A DNA stretch of 51,295 bases from Alphaproteobacteria bacterium (GTDB taxonomy: Bacteria > Pseudomonadota > Alphaproteobacteria > Rhizobiales > Hyphomicrobiaceae): NCBI GenBank assembly GCA_018819265.1, contig JAHJQI010000096.1, positions 1-51,295 on the forward strand. The letters are read 5' to 3'. The notes beneath the pieces were generated by a model. It was not told where the DNA came from. It did no database searches and saw only the letters and a list, made by a program, of their open reading frames with translations. Of this stretch, positions 15,317-25,317 are shown in pieces (within the stretch, counting starts at the first letter, position 1; each line of letters opens with the position of its first letter). Position numbers and translations under genes: made by a program.

Positions 15317-16267
15317 GTGCAGGAACGAGTGGAAATACGGACCATGGATTTTGCCGAAAGTCTCGGCCGGACGGGCGCGCTTGTGGAAGCCGAACTTGAT
15401 CGTCTCTTGCGTGGCCCAATGGCCGCAGGGGTGCCGGAGCGGCTCGCGGCGGCCATGCGGCATGCGGTGCTGGGGGGAGGCAAGCGATTGCGACCGTTCC
15501 TGGTACTCGAAACCGCGCAGCTGTTCGATATCGGCGCTGACGCAGCGCTGCCGGCGGCATTGGCTGTCGAACTGATCCACGGCTACAGCCTCGTTCACGA
15601 TGACCTGCCAGCCATGGACGACGATGAAATGCGCCGCGGCAGGCCCACGGTCTGGAAGGAATTCGATGAATGGACGGCCATTCTTGCCGGCGACGGGCTG
15701 CAGGCGCTGGCGTTCGAAGTCCTTGCCACCCCGCCCGCAGGATCGAACCAGATCGGCGGCGGACTTGCCGGCGAAGTCCGCGCCAGGCTGATCGTTGCGC
15801 TGGCCGAGGCGAGCGGGGTGCGCGGCATGGTCGGCGGCCAGGCGCTCGATCTCGAGGCGGACAAACTGGGCAATCCGAGACAGCCCCACGCCGGCCATAT
15901 CCGCCGGCTGCAGGCAATGAAGACCGGCGCATTGATCCGTGTTTCCTGCGAAGCGGGGGCCGTGATCGCCCGAGCCACCGACAAAGACCGGTCGGCGCTG
16001 AGGTCCTATGGAACGCAATTGGGGCTGGCATTCCAGATTGCCGACGATCTCCTCGACGTCGAGGGCGATGCGGCAACCGTCGGCAAGGCGGTGGCGAAAG
16101 ATGCGGCGGCCGGCAAGGCGACGCTGGTTTCGCTGATCGGTCTCGACGCGGCCAAGACGGAGCTAAGTCGGGCCGTCAGCGAGGCAAAGGCGGCCGTGGC
16201 GCCGTTCGGCAGGAGAGCGGAACGGCTCGTTCAAGCCGCAGAGTTCGTCGCCGCACGAGACAAATGA
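15317..16267 (+). CDS. ispA: Polyprenyl (farnesyl/geranyl) diphosphate synthase
   Basis: A protein of up to 316 residues that condenses isopentenyl diphosphate with allylic diphosphates to build C10-C20 chains. The first Asp-rich motif is HDDLPAMDDDEMRRGRPTVW, with the DDxxxxD insertion seen in bacterial IspA-type enzymes. The second is FQIADDLLDVEGDAATVGK. GGGKRLRPFLVLE (substrate Lys/Arg) and the C-terminal KATLVSLIGL are also present. Length and insertion point to farnesyl diphosphate synthase, but product length is not certain. The listed start is a GTG; an ATG at 15344 (MDFAESLGR) is equally plausible. Isoprenoid synthesis links it to ispG at 16947. Confidence 0.9.
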   Translation: MQERVEIRTMDFAESLGRTGALVEAELDRLLRGPMAAGVPERLAAAMRHAVLGGGKRLRPFLVLETAQLFDIGADAALPAALAVELIHGYSLVHDDLPAMDDDEMRRGRPTVWKEFDEWTAILAGDGLQALAFEVLATPPAGSNQIGGGLAGEVRARLIVALAEASGVRGMVGGQALDLEADKLGNPRQPHAGHIRRLQAMKTGALIRVSCEAGAVIARATDKDRSALRSYGTQLGLAFQIADDLLDVEGDAATVGKAVAKDAAAGKATLVSLIGLDAAKTELSRAVSEAKAAVAPFGRRAERLVQAAEFVAARDK

Positions 16268-16409
16268 AGCGACGAGAGCTGACGACCGGCCGTCGTTCTT
16301 AACCATACATACAAGCTTGGGGTGAGTTTTCTTTGCAATCACAGCATTTTGGCGGCATCGATGCGCACGGAATGCGATGTGCATCATGGGTCAGATCTGG
16401 AGTATTCAC

Positions 16410-16853
16410 ATGTTCAAATTCGTTGCCGCTGCAGCTCTCGTTGCCGTCGCGGTTTCCGGTGTGCCAACCGTTTCGGAAGCCGGGCATGCCCGCGACCGCG
16501 GTCATGACTGCCGCCTCTGCAAGGCCGTTTCCGATATGCGCACGCGCGCTGCCGTCCGTGTCGAGCGTGCGCCGCTCGTTCGCCGGGAATTCGTATGGCC
16601 AAAGTTCGAGCGCAAGCCGCGCGAATCGCTGTTCAAGTTGGCTCCGCGCCAGCCGCGTCCGGCCATGCACCTGTTCACCCGCGAGCGGGCTCCGGTGGTT
16701 CGCCGGGAAATCGTCTGGCCGAAATTCGAGCGCAAACCGCGCGAATCGCTGTTCAAGCTGGCTCCACGCCAGCCGCGCGCTGCTGTAGCGCATGTGCGCA
16801 GCGAGCGCGTCTCGCTGATCACGCGCCGTCATCACGGCACCGGAACGAAGTAA
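16410..16853 (+). CDS. Secreted basic protein with two 40-residue repeats
   Basis: A 147-residue protein with a clear signal peptide (MFKFVAAAALVAVAVSGVPT, cleaved after SEA), a CRLC pair near residue 35, then two tandem 40-residue repeats. Each repeat contains RREFVWPKFERKPRESLFKL or the variant with I for F, followed by APRQPR. The repeats start near nt 16578 and 16698, exactly 120 bp apart, and differ by few codons, which suggests a recent internal duplication. The protein is rich in Arg and Lys and ends SLITRRHHGTGTK. No family is recognised; exported location is the only firm inference. A strong terminator follows. Confidence 0.75.
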   Translation: MFKFVAAAALVAVAVSGVPTVSEAGHARDRGHDCRLCKAVSDMRTRAAVRVERAPLVRREFVWPKFERKPRESLFKLAPRQPRPAMHLFTRERAPVVRREIVWPKFERKPRESLFKLAPRQPRAAVAHVRSERVSLITRRHHGTGTK

Positions 16854-16883
16854 GTTCGTAACCGGGCGGTTGCATGCAAGAAT

Positions 16884-16914
16884 AGGCGCGTCCTCGAAAC
16901 GGGCGCGCCTTTTT
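16884..16914 (+). terminator. Rho-independent terminator
   Basis: AGGCGCG (16884-16890) pairs with CGCGCCT (16904-16910) and is followed at once by TTTTC. It ends the transcript of the repeat-containing secreted protein and lies before the convergent ispG gene. Confidence 0.85.
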
Positions 16915-16946
16915 CATTGCGCGGACGGGTCAGCGACGATCGAACC

Positions 16947-18185
<1,239 letters not shown>

Positions 18186-18247
18186 GTACGAGCTTTCCAA
18201 TTGGATTCCGGCCCCGGCAATCCAGCACCGGTATCCTTAGAGACAGA

Positions 18248-19930
18248 TCAGCCCTTTGCCGGCTCCAACAGGCGGCGGGCGATGACCTGGGCCTGGATCT
18301 CGGCGGCGCCTTCGAAGATGTTGAGGATACGCGCATCGCACAGCACGCGCGAGACCGGATATTCCAGCGCGAAGCCGTTGCCGCCGTGGATCTGCAGGGC
18401 ATTGTCGGCGGCAGCCCAGGCGACGCGGGCGCCGAGCAGCTTGGCCATGCCGGCCTCGAGGTCGCAGCGGCGCCCCTGATCCTTTTCGCGGGCGGCAAAA
18501 TAGGTCAACTGGCGGGCGATCATGACTTCGGCGGCCATCATGACGACTTTATTAGCGACGCGCGGAAACGCATAGATCGGCTTGCCGAACTGGACGCGGT
18601 CGAGCGCGTAGCTCAGCGCCAGGTCCATCGCGCACTGGGCGACGCCGACGGCACGGGCCGCGGTCTGGATGCGGGCGCCTTCGAAAGTGTTCATGAGCTG
18701 CTTGAAGCCCTGTCCTTCGGCGCCGCCGAGCAACTGGCTTTCGGGTACGGCGAAGTCGTCGAAGGAGATGTCGTATTCCTTCATGCCGCGGTAGCCGAGC
18801 ACTTCGATCTCGCCACCGGTCATGCCTTCGGCCGGGAACGGGTTGGCATCATCGCCGCGCGGCTTGTCGACGAGCAGCATGGACAGGCCGCGGTAGCCCT
18901 TTTCGTTAGGGTTGGTGCGCACGAGCAGCGTCATGAGGTCGGCGCGGACAGGGTGCGTGATCCAGGTCTTCTGGCCGGTGACCCTGTAGACGTCGCCGTC
19001 CTTGACGCCGCGGGTCTTCAGGGAAGCGAGGTCGGAGCCGACGTTGGGTTCGGTAAAGACAGCCGTGGGCAGGATCTCGCCAGCGGAGATCTTTGGCAGG
19101 TATTTCTGCTTCTGTTCCTCGGTGCCGTTGTGCAGGATCAGTTCGCCGGCAATCTCGGCGCGGGTGCCGAGCGAACCGACGCCGATATAGCCGCGCGACA
19201 GTTCCTCGGAGACGACGCACATGGCTTCCTTGCCAAGTCCGAGACCGCCGAGTTCCTCAGGAATGGTGAGGCCGAAGACGCCGAGTTCGGCAACCTTTTC
19301 GATGATCTCCATCGGAATGTAGTCGTTGGCCAGATGCCACTCGTGGGCGTGCGGGACGACCTCGGCCTGCGAGAAGCGGCGCATCTGCTCGTGGATTTCG
19401 GCATACATTTCGTCGAGACCGGAGTCGCCGTAGGTGGTGGCGCCCTTGGCATCCGAAATGAGCTGGGCGAGGCGTGCCTTGACTTCCGCAGTGGAGCCGG
19501 TTGCGACAAGGTTGGCGGTTGCGTCCTCGAAAGAGCGGACCTCGGCACGGGGAATCCCGAGTTCGGCCGGGCGGATCATTTCCAGCTGGCTCATCGGGAT
19601 GCCGCCGGCGATCTGGCTCAGATATTCGGCAAAGCCGGTACGCGTGATCAGTTCCTCGATGTCGCTGAAGCGGCCTTCCGAGCGCAGCTTTTGCGCCCAG
19701 GCGTGCAGTTGGCGAAGTCCTTCGAGGGTGGTCGCAAGCCAGGCGAGGCCATGCATCGCGTGCTGCACGGAATCGACATCGTCTCCAGCTTCCTCGACAA
19801 TGGTCCGCACGCCGGATTTTGCGAGATCCAGGATACGTTGGGCTGCGGCGATGCTGGCTGCGGCGTCTTCCATGAACCGGGCCGGATCTGCGAGGCCGGT
19901 CTCGTCGCCAATGATTTCAGCGGTGCTCAT
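18248..19930 (-). CDS. mcd: Acyl-CoA dehydrogenase, (2S)-methylsuccinyl-CoA dehydrogenase type
   Basis: A 560-residue flavoprotein. Residues 1-150 are an N-terminal extension absent from ordinary acyl-CoA dehydrogenases, including TGFAEYLSQIAGGIPMSQLE and MIRPAELG, which I recognise from Mcd enzymes. The dehydrogenase core follows with VFGLTIPEELGGLGLGKEAM, EELSRGYIGVGSL, PTAVFTEPNVGSD, YRVTGQKTWITH and RILNIFEGAAEIQ. Mcd oxidises methylsuccinyl-CoA to mesaconyl-CoA in the ethylmalonyl-CoA pathway used for growth on C1 and C2 compounds. The length is exactly that of Mcd. The presence of phbA/phbB supports such metabolism, but ccr, ecm and mch are not in the window. The start at 19930 follows AAAGGGA. 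Confidence 0.85.
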   Translation of the reverse strand: MSTAEIIGDETGLADPARFMEDAAASIAAAQRILDLAKSGVRTIVEEAGDDVDSVQHAMHGLAWLATTLEGLRQLHAWAQKLRSEGRFSDIEELITRTGFAEYLSQIAGGIPMSQLEMIRPAELGIPRAEVRSFEDATANLVATGSTAEVKARLAQLISDAKGATTYGDSGLDEMYAEIHEQMRRFSQAEVVPHAHEWHLANDYIPMEIIEKVAELGVFGLTIPEELGGLGLGKEAMCVVSEELSRGYIGVGSLGTRAEIAGELILHNGTEEQKQKYLPKISAGEILPTAVFTEPNVGSDLASLKTRGVKDGDVYRVTGQKTWITHPVRADLMTLLVRTNPNEKGYRGLSMLLVDKPRGDDANPFPAEGMTGGEIEVLGYRGMKEYDISFDDFAVPESQLLGGAEGQGFKQLMNTFEGARIQTAARAVGVAQCAMDLALSYALDRVQFGKPIYAFPRVANKVVMMAAEVMIARQLTYFAAREKDQGRRCDLEAGMAKLLGARVAWAAADNALQIHGGNGFALEYPVSRVLCDARILNIFEGAAEIQAQVIARRLLEPAKG

Positions 19931-20117
19931 GGGGGGCGTCCCTTTCTCGTTTGCGTGGACTTGTGTTCGGATCGGGCGCTGGGCGGGATAACGCGACCTG
20001 CGAGTCCGGGTCACGGCCGATTCATCAACCTTCAGCGGCGCAGAATAACCACGCAAACCGGCGTGGCAATGGGTCTTTTCGCGCAGCAGCAAAGCCAGAG
20101 CGCGGGTGCGAAAGCGC

Positions 20118-21953
20118 CTAATGACCGCGCAAAGCCTTCAGAAAACGGTTTACGGACTTCGGTGCTGCGGCGATGTCGGCAAGCGTGGAGGCCGCGACGG
20201 CGTCCGGCGCAGCGGTTTGACTGGGCCGAGGTCGGGACGGTGTTGCGGGCCGAGCCGGGACGATCTCGACGAAGGCTTCTGCGACATGCCGGAGATAATT
20301 GCTCTGTCCGGCCGGATCGCTGTTTTCCGACCGGTCGCGTTGCGACAACTGCGAAGCCATCGAGCCGGGTTCCGCGGGCTCGGCAAAGGCATCCGCATGG
20401 AGGTCAGATCCGCCATCGAAACTGAAAATGCCCGTTGACGCGCCAGTTGGAGTGGGCGCTCGTGGTCTGATGGTGACTTCCGCCTCTTCGTGGTCGGGAA
20501 ATCCGGCGGGGTCGTCGCGCCTGTCATCGGCTGACGCTGTTGCCGGAGCACGCGGAGAAGCAGTAGCCGGAACCGCTTCGACGGCGGCATCGGCGACGGC
20601 TACTGGCGCTACGGTTACGAGCGGCGGACCGGGTTTGACGGAAGGCGTCGGCGTTCCTTCGGGGGCGTCGGGACAGGGTTCGTCGACCTCGATGCCGGGC
20701 GCTGCCGTATCGCCGTGGCTGACCGCGGGCCTTGTGATCAGGGCCGCAAACGCTGCATGCTCGCGTTCGAGCGGGGCCGATGGAGAGGCCGTCAGGCACG
20801 ACAATTCGCCACGCGCCCGGCGGCCGGCAGCCTTCGTTATCGCGCCGGTTGCAAGCATTGCGGCCTGCTCGACCCAGCACTCCCGGTTGACGCGTTCGCC
20901 TAGGGCGCAGTCGACGCTGAGAGCGGCGATGTCGTCGGCATTGAACGACGCAATCTCGTAGAAGTACCGAATGCCGAGAGCGTTGAGCCTGTCAGACACG
21001 TCCTGGGGCAGGTTCGAGATCAAGCGCAGGTCGTCGGGCAATCGCGGCGCGGCGTCAGTCGCCGGGGAGGGTGCGTTGCAGGCCCGAAGTGCGGCTTCAA
21101 TCGGCGTCGGTTCGGCTGTCGCTTCGGCGGCCATTTCGGTTGCTGTGGCGGGCGAATGCCAATCGGCCGGTACCGGTTCCAGGATGGCCGCCGGTTCGGG
21201 CGCGGTTTCGGGACTGGCGTCCGGTTTGGCCTCCGGCTTTACGGAACGAAGAATGTCCTGCTTGGGAAAAGCCGCTGCGGCGATCCCTGCGGCGGCGCCG
21301 ATCTGGCGAAATTTCGCCGTAACGCGTGTTGCCAGTTCCAGCGGATCGATCATCCGCGGAAAGGCAGGAGTATTTGCGGACACCGGCGTGGTGGTCGCTT
21401 GATAAGGATATTGCCCATGGGGAGCGGGTTTTTCGCGCGCCTCGTTCATTCGGACACGGGCGCGAATGGCGGAGGCAGCGGAGGCGACCAGCGAGGCGAT
21501 GCTTCGCAGTTGCCGCGACTCGCTGCTGCCTGCCGCTGGTCTACTCTGGCTGGCGGTGCCACGCATCTCCGCGTCACGCCGCATTCGGGCGAGCCTGGCT
21601 GCCTGCTCGATCCAGTTTTGTGCGTAGATCGAGCGGCCGAGGGACAGCGCCGCGCTGAGGCTGCGGACATCGGTCGGCGACCAGTCGGCGATCTGGTCGA
21701 AGTGGGTAATCCCGGTGCGTTGCAACTTGTCGGCAAGCGCGCGGTCGATTCCGCGGATACCCGTGAGGTCGTCGGGGCTGTCCGGATCAAGCGGAGGCCT
21801 GGTCCGCGGCCGGCTTTCCGGGGGCGCCTTATGGATCGTCGCCTTCTGTTCACCGCCGCCGCCGGCATGAGCAGCCCATGAGTTTGAAGGGAGCCGGCTG
21901 GAACTCGAAACCTCGTTTTGGGTATCGCCTGGGCTTGAGCGGACATCCCCCAT
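20118..21953 (-). CDS. Protein with two helix-hairpin-helix-like domains in a disordered scaffold
   Basis: A 611-residue, Ala/Pro-rich protein. Two related globular modules are visible: DDLTGIRGIDRALADKLQRT with GITHFDQIADWSPTDV (residues about 60-125), and DDLRLISNLPQDVSDRLNAL with GIRYFYEIASFNADDI (about 315-385). Each is followed by LG....N..W.EQAA. They resemble the HhH/DUF4332-like modules found in proteins annotated as flap-endonuclease-like or L21-fused proteins, which read a gap in the sequence as 'predicted 5' nuclease' without proof. The rest is low-complexity. No nuclease active site is visible. The start at 21953 is chosen for GGAG ten bases upstream. Confidence 0.65.
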   Translation of the reverse strand: MGDVRSSPGDTQNEVSSSSRLPSNSWAAHAGGGGEQKATIHKAPPESRPRTRPPLDPDSPDDLTGIRGIDRALADKLQRTGITHFDQIADWSPTDVRSLSAALSLGRSIYAQNWIEQAARLARMRRDAEMRGTASQSRPAAGSSESRQLRSIASLVASAASAIRARVRMNEAREKPAPHGQYPYQATTTPVSANTPAFPRMIDPLELATRVTAKFRQIGAAAGIAAAAFPKQDILRSVKPEAKPDASPETAPEPAAILEPVPADWHSPATATEMAAEATAEPTPIEAALRACNAPSPATDAAPRLPDDLRLISNLPQDVSDRLNALGIRYFYEIASFNADDIAALSVDCALGERVNRECWVEQAAMLATGAITKAAGRRARGELSCLTASPSAPLEREHAAFAALITRPAVSHGDTAAPGIEVDEPCPDAPEGTPTPSVKPGPPLVTVAPVAVADAAVEAVPATASPRAPATASADDRRDDPAGFPDHEEAEVTIRPRAPTPTGASTGIFSFDGGSDLHADAFAEPAEPGSMASQLSQRDRSENSDPAGQSNYLRHVAEAFVEIVPARPATPSRPRPSQTAAPDAVAASTLADIAAAPKSVNRFLKALRGH

Positions 21954-22222
21954 CGAAATCATGCTCCACGTAGCGCTGCCGGGTGCGGCCTGCGTCGAGA
22001 TTAATCGCACAAGAAGGCCGGAACCATGCGTGTTATCGCTTTACATTCAAGCATTTGGGGGGTGCCCCGTCCATAACGCAGAGCAACGCATTGTGGTGTT
22101 TCGCCGGGTTTGGTAACGCTTTCAGCGCTCCTGCCGCTTGAGCGCCGGGTTCGACGCTTAATAGGGCAGCCGGGTGAACCTTTCGGCGCACCGTTCGTTA
22201 CCACTCAATTGAAGGCGAAGGC

Positions 22223-23107
22223 ATGAGCGAAGAACGAAGCGAACTCTTCAAGGCCATCTACCGGCTTTATGAACATTCCGGCTTCTCGCTTGCCGGCGCC
22301 GTCGCCTATTCGTTCATCATATCGATATTTCCGTTCTGCATCTTCCTTGCCGGACTCGCCGGTCTGATCGGCACGCCGGAGCTGGCGAAGAATGCCGTCA
22401 CGCACCTGTTCGATATCCTGCCAAAGGACGTCGCGAGCGTGCTGGCGCCGCAGGTCGTGGCGATCATGAGCAACACCCGTATCGACCTCCTGACGGTTGG
22501 TGGCGGCATCGCCTTGTTCTTTGCGACAAGCGCCATCGAAACGCTGCGTGCGGCCTTGAATGGTGCTTATCGCGAGTACGAAACGCTGATGTATCCGCTC
22601 GTCCTGCTGCGCAGCATGTTGTTCGTCCTGATCAGCGCGCTCTCGATGCTGGTGCTGACATGGGCGATCATCGTCGGCCCGGGGATCGCTGCAAAATTCG
22701 AACCTTCTTGGCTGAAGTCGCTGCTCGATTCGACGTGGCTGGCGTTCGGGTTCCGTTATCTGCTGGCCGCAGGAGTGATCGGCACTCAGCTGCTCGCGCT
22801 GCATCTGTGGCTGGCCGCCGGCCAGCGCAGCGTTCGCGACGTGCTGCCGGGCGTGGCGCTATCGACCTTTCTTTGGGTCGCCGTCGCCGGGCTTTATTCC
22901 TACTATCTCGAATTCAGCGATTACAGCCGGTTCTATGCCGGTCTCTCGCAGCTGATGGTGGCCCTGATCTTTTTCCAGGTGACAGCGATCATCATTATTC
23001 TTGGTGCGGAATTGAACCGCGGGCTCATCGAATTGAAGAAGCTGCGGGTGGATGCTGACCGGCAGGGCGTGAAGGATCATCTCATCGATTCACGGCGGAC
23101 CGTTTAG
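22223..23107 (+). CDS. YihY/BrkB-family inner-membrane protein
   Basis: A 294-residue protein with about six transmembrane helices, including GAVAYSFIISIFPFCIFLAG near residue 25, LTVGGGIALFFATSAIETLR, LISALSMLVLTWAIIVGPG, FGFRYLLAAGVIGTQLLALH, VALSTFLWVAVAGLYSYYLE and LMVALIFFQVTAIIIILGAE. The pattern of AYS...FPF and the late Y...F.....GSL-like stretch (YAGLSQLMVALIFF) match the YihY family, once misannotated as RNase BN. The function of the family is unsettled. The short C-terminal tail is charged and cytoplasmic. GAAGGCGAAGG upstream supports the start. The gene converges with an XRE regulator. Confidence 0.88.
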   Translation: MSEERSELFKAIYRLYEHSGFSLAGAVAYSFIISIFPFCIFLAGLAGLIGTPELAKNAVTHLFDILPKDVASVLAPQVVAIMSNTRIDLLTVGGGIALFFATSAIETLRAALNGAYREYETLMYPLVLLRSMLFVLISALSMLVLTWAIIVGPGIAAKFEPSWLKSLLDSTWLAFGFRYLLAAGVIGTQLLALHLWLAAGQRSVRDVLPGVALSTFLWVAVAGLYSYYLEFSDYSRFYAGLSQLMVALIFFQVTAIIIILGAELNRGLIELKKLRVDADRQGVKDHLIDSRRTV

Positions 23108-23130
23108 TAAAAGCGTCCTTGTGAAGAGCG

Positions 23131-23904
23131 TTAGCGGCGGCCCGGAGACAAAAGCAGTGCGAACGGCTCGTCGACGGAGCGGCGCAGGATGGCGCTGTAC
23201 TCGGTATAGGCGGCGTGGCCGGCGGCGATGCGGCCGAAGTGTACCTTCTTCGCCTTCTTGATCGGTATCAGCGCGATCGGCGTCGAGACCGGAATGAGCT
23301 GGGCTCCGCGTCCGGCCTGCAGGGTAGTCAGGATGCCGAGCATCTCGCCGTTGATGAGCGGTCGCGAGACGACGACGAGGCGGAACTGGCCGTGCCGGTT
23401 GGTTACGAGGTAGATGTGGCCCGACTGGTGCGGGATCGAGACCTGTCCCCACTGGGTGAAGGCGTGATCCAATCGCTCGGCTTCGCGGAATGCGAGGCTG
23501 GACGTGGCTTCATCCCAGGCGATTTCAGTGCGATAGGCATAGACGGCGGAACTATCGCCAAAGGATGGCCGCAGGGTCAGGTAGGCGCCCTCGATCCAGG
23601 TGACGGCGGGGCGGGAGTACGAACCGAGATTCTCCGGCGCCAGGGAGGTAATCGTCTCGGCCATTGCCGAACCGTTGCCATTGGGGCGGCCGCGCAAGCT
23701 CAGCCCCAGTGCCTCTTCGAGACGGACCAGCGTGGCGATGGTGAAGGGGCGGCGGCCCGACAGGGCTTTCTCCAAGGTCGACAGGCTGATGCGTGCGTCG
23801 ACGGCGAGCTGTTGGCGGGTAATGCGCCGGCGGGCGATTTCCTCGCGGACCTTCAATGCGATGGCTTGACTGTCGTCGTTGGATACCTGCGGGTCGCTCG
23901 ACAT
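23131..23904 (-). CDS. XRE-type transcriptional regulator with a C-terminal sensor-like domain
   Basis: A 257-residue regulator. The HTH lies at residues 28-68: ITRQQLAVDARISLSTLEKA then LSGRRPFTIATLVRLEEALG, a lambda-repressor type fold. The C-terminal 180 residues form a beta-rich domain (VTWIEGAYLTLRPSFGDSSA, YRTEIAWDEATSSLAFREAE, GHIYLVTNRHGQFRLVVVSR) of a kind that may bind a ligand; I recognise no named family. No target is evident. It faces YihY convergently. The start at 23904 is preferred because the HTH begins near it; the ribosome-binding site is weak. Confidence 0.75.
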   Translation of the reverse strand: MSSDPQVSNDDSQAIALKVREEIARRRITRQQLAVDARISLSTLEKALSGRRPFTIATLVRLEEALGLSLRGRPNGNGSAMAETITSLAPENLGSYSRPAVTWIEGAYLTLRPSFGDSSAVYAYRTEIAWDEATSSLAFREAERLDHAFTQWGQVSIPHQSGHIYLVTNRHGQFRLVVVSRPLINGEMLGILTTLQAGRGAQLIPVSTPIALIPIKKAKKVHFGRIAAGHAAYTEYSAILRRSVDEPFALLLSPGRR

Positions 23905-24181
23905 GGCGGGAGGCTCATTCTCACTTGCGCCGGCTGCACGGCGCGGGGGGCGTGCGCACATTTCCGCACATTCGAGGCCTCGGCAAGGCAACATCAAGCA
24001 AAATGACCGACAATGCGTGGATAGGGTTACGACCGTCGAACCGGCCGTCGGGCCAGCGCTGTGCGCGGGCGTAGCGCTGCCGAACGCCAACGCCGCCGAT
24101 CTCGCGCCGGTCGAAGCGCGCGTCAGGCACGACGGCGAATGAGCGACCGCATTCGAGCCGCGCTTCCGCAGCCGGAAACAG

Positions 24182-25213
24182 CTATTGGCCGACCCGCGGG
24201 CTGAGGGCCTGGAGCACCTCGATAGTCATTTTCCAGCGCCGATGTTTTTCCTGCTCCTTGGCCCAGTAGGTCTTGAGGCCGACGCCCGACAGCAGTTCGC
24301 CGCTGAGGCTGTTCTTCTTACGATAGTCCTGCCATTCGGGTGATTCGAAAAGCCTTTTGAACAAGTCGCCGTAGAAGGCCTGGGCATCGGGGTTCATGGC
24401 AGGAGCGCCGACGACGGAGCGCTGCATGTAATAGTGGAAGGACATGCCCGTCTCGTTGAGGGTGGGAGTGCGCTTAAACTGATCGAGACGCTCGGGCGTG
24501 ATCGCGACAATCGGCTTGACCAGCCCATCGGCGTAGTATTTGGCCAGTTCGGAGGGGTTGTTGACGGTTGAATCGCACTTGTTTTCGACCAGTTCCTTGG
24601 CGACGGCGCCGCCGCCCTTGAAAGCCCGGTAAGTGATGTTGAGCCCGTACATCGAGTTGAAGAAGTCGGTCAGAAGGTTGTCTTCGGCGCCGGTGCCAGT
24701 GCCCGCCATCACCCAGTCCTTGCCCTTGGCGCGCGCGGCTTTGACAAAATCATCGATGCTGTTGATGTCCTTGCGGTCGGAATTGACCCAGAGGAGGAAG
24801 ACGTCCTGTGCCAGCCGCGCGATCGGCGTGAACGTGCCGATGTCGATCTTCAGTTCGGGCTTTTTCAACGGTGTCGTGTAGAAGCTGTTGAGCGTGAACA
24901 GGATCGCATGATCGTCACCGCGGCGGCGCTGCAACTCGGCCAGCGCGTCGCCGCCCGAATTGCCTGCGATGTTGACGATCTCGAAAGGTACGTCGACGAG
25001 CGCGCGCTCGGTCATGGTCTTGACGAGGAAACGAACGGCCTTGTCGGCTCCGCCGCCCGGGCCGGCCATGACGATGAAGGTGATCGGCTTGGTCGGTTTC
25101 CAGGCGGCCCATGCGGGTGGGGCGGCCAATGTCGGAATGGCAAGCGAGATCGCAACCAGCAACACGGCAATGGCGGATCGGGCAAGCAGAATGGATTGTG
25201 TCATCAGCCCCAT
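24182..25213 (-). CDS. Tripartite tricarboxylate transporter-type binding protein (TctC/Bug)
   Basis: A 343-residue periplasmic binding protein with a signal peptide (residues 1-36, cleaved after AWA). KPITFIVMAGPGGGADKAVR at the N-terminus of the mature part is the TctC/Bug signature. NIAGNSGGDALAELQRR, WVMAGTGTGAEDNLLTDFFN and the C-terminal lobe also fit the family. Such proteins capture organic acids, often for TctAB membrane partners. No TctA or TctB is nearby, so it is an orphan binding protein that must work with a distant transporter or act as a sensor. The ligand is unknown. Confidence 0.85.
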   Translation of the reverse strand: MGLMTQSILLARSAIAVLLVAISLAIPTLAAPPAWAAWKPTKPITFIVMAGPGGGADKAVRFLVKTMTERALVDVPFEIVNIAGNSGGDALAELQRRRGDDHAILFTLNSFYTTPLKKPELKIDIGTFTPIARLAQDVFLLWVNSDRKDINSIDDFVKAARAKGKDWVMAGTGTGAEDNLLTDFFNSMYGLNITYRAFKGGGAVAKELVENKCDSTVNNPSELAKYYADGLVKPIVAITPERLDQFKRTPTLNETGMSFHYYMQRSVVGAPAMNPDAQAFYGDLFKRLFESPEWQDYRKKNSLSGELLSGVGLKTYWAKEQEKHRRWKMTIEVLQALSPRVGQ

Positions 25214-25317
25214 TGTTCTTTCTCAAGTTCCCGATCGATCGTTACATGGCGTCTTGTTGGTACACTCAAGTTTCCAGTCTTTGACGACCAGGACGCTGCC
25301 GTCCGGGCCTGTCGAAG

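Noticed and set aside
18386..20425. 679-codon plus-strand frame opposite mcd
   Set aside because: It is the antisense of a well-supported gene in high-GC DNA; composition is Gly/Ala/Arg/Asp-rich with no family features.
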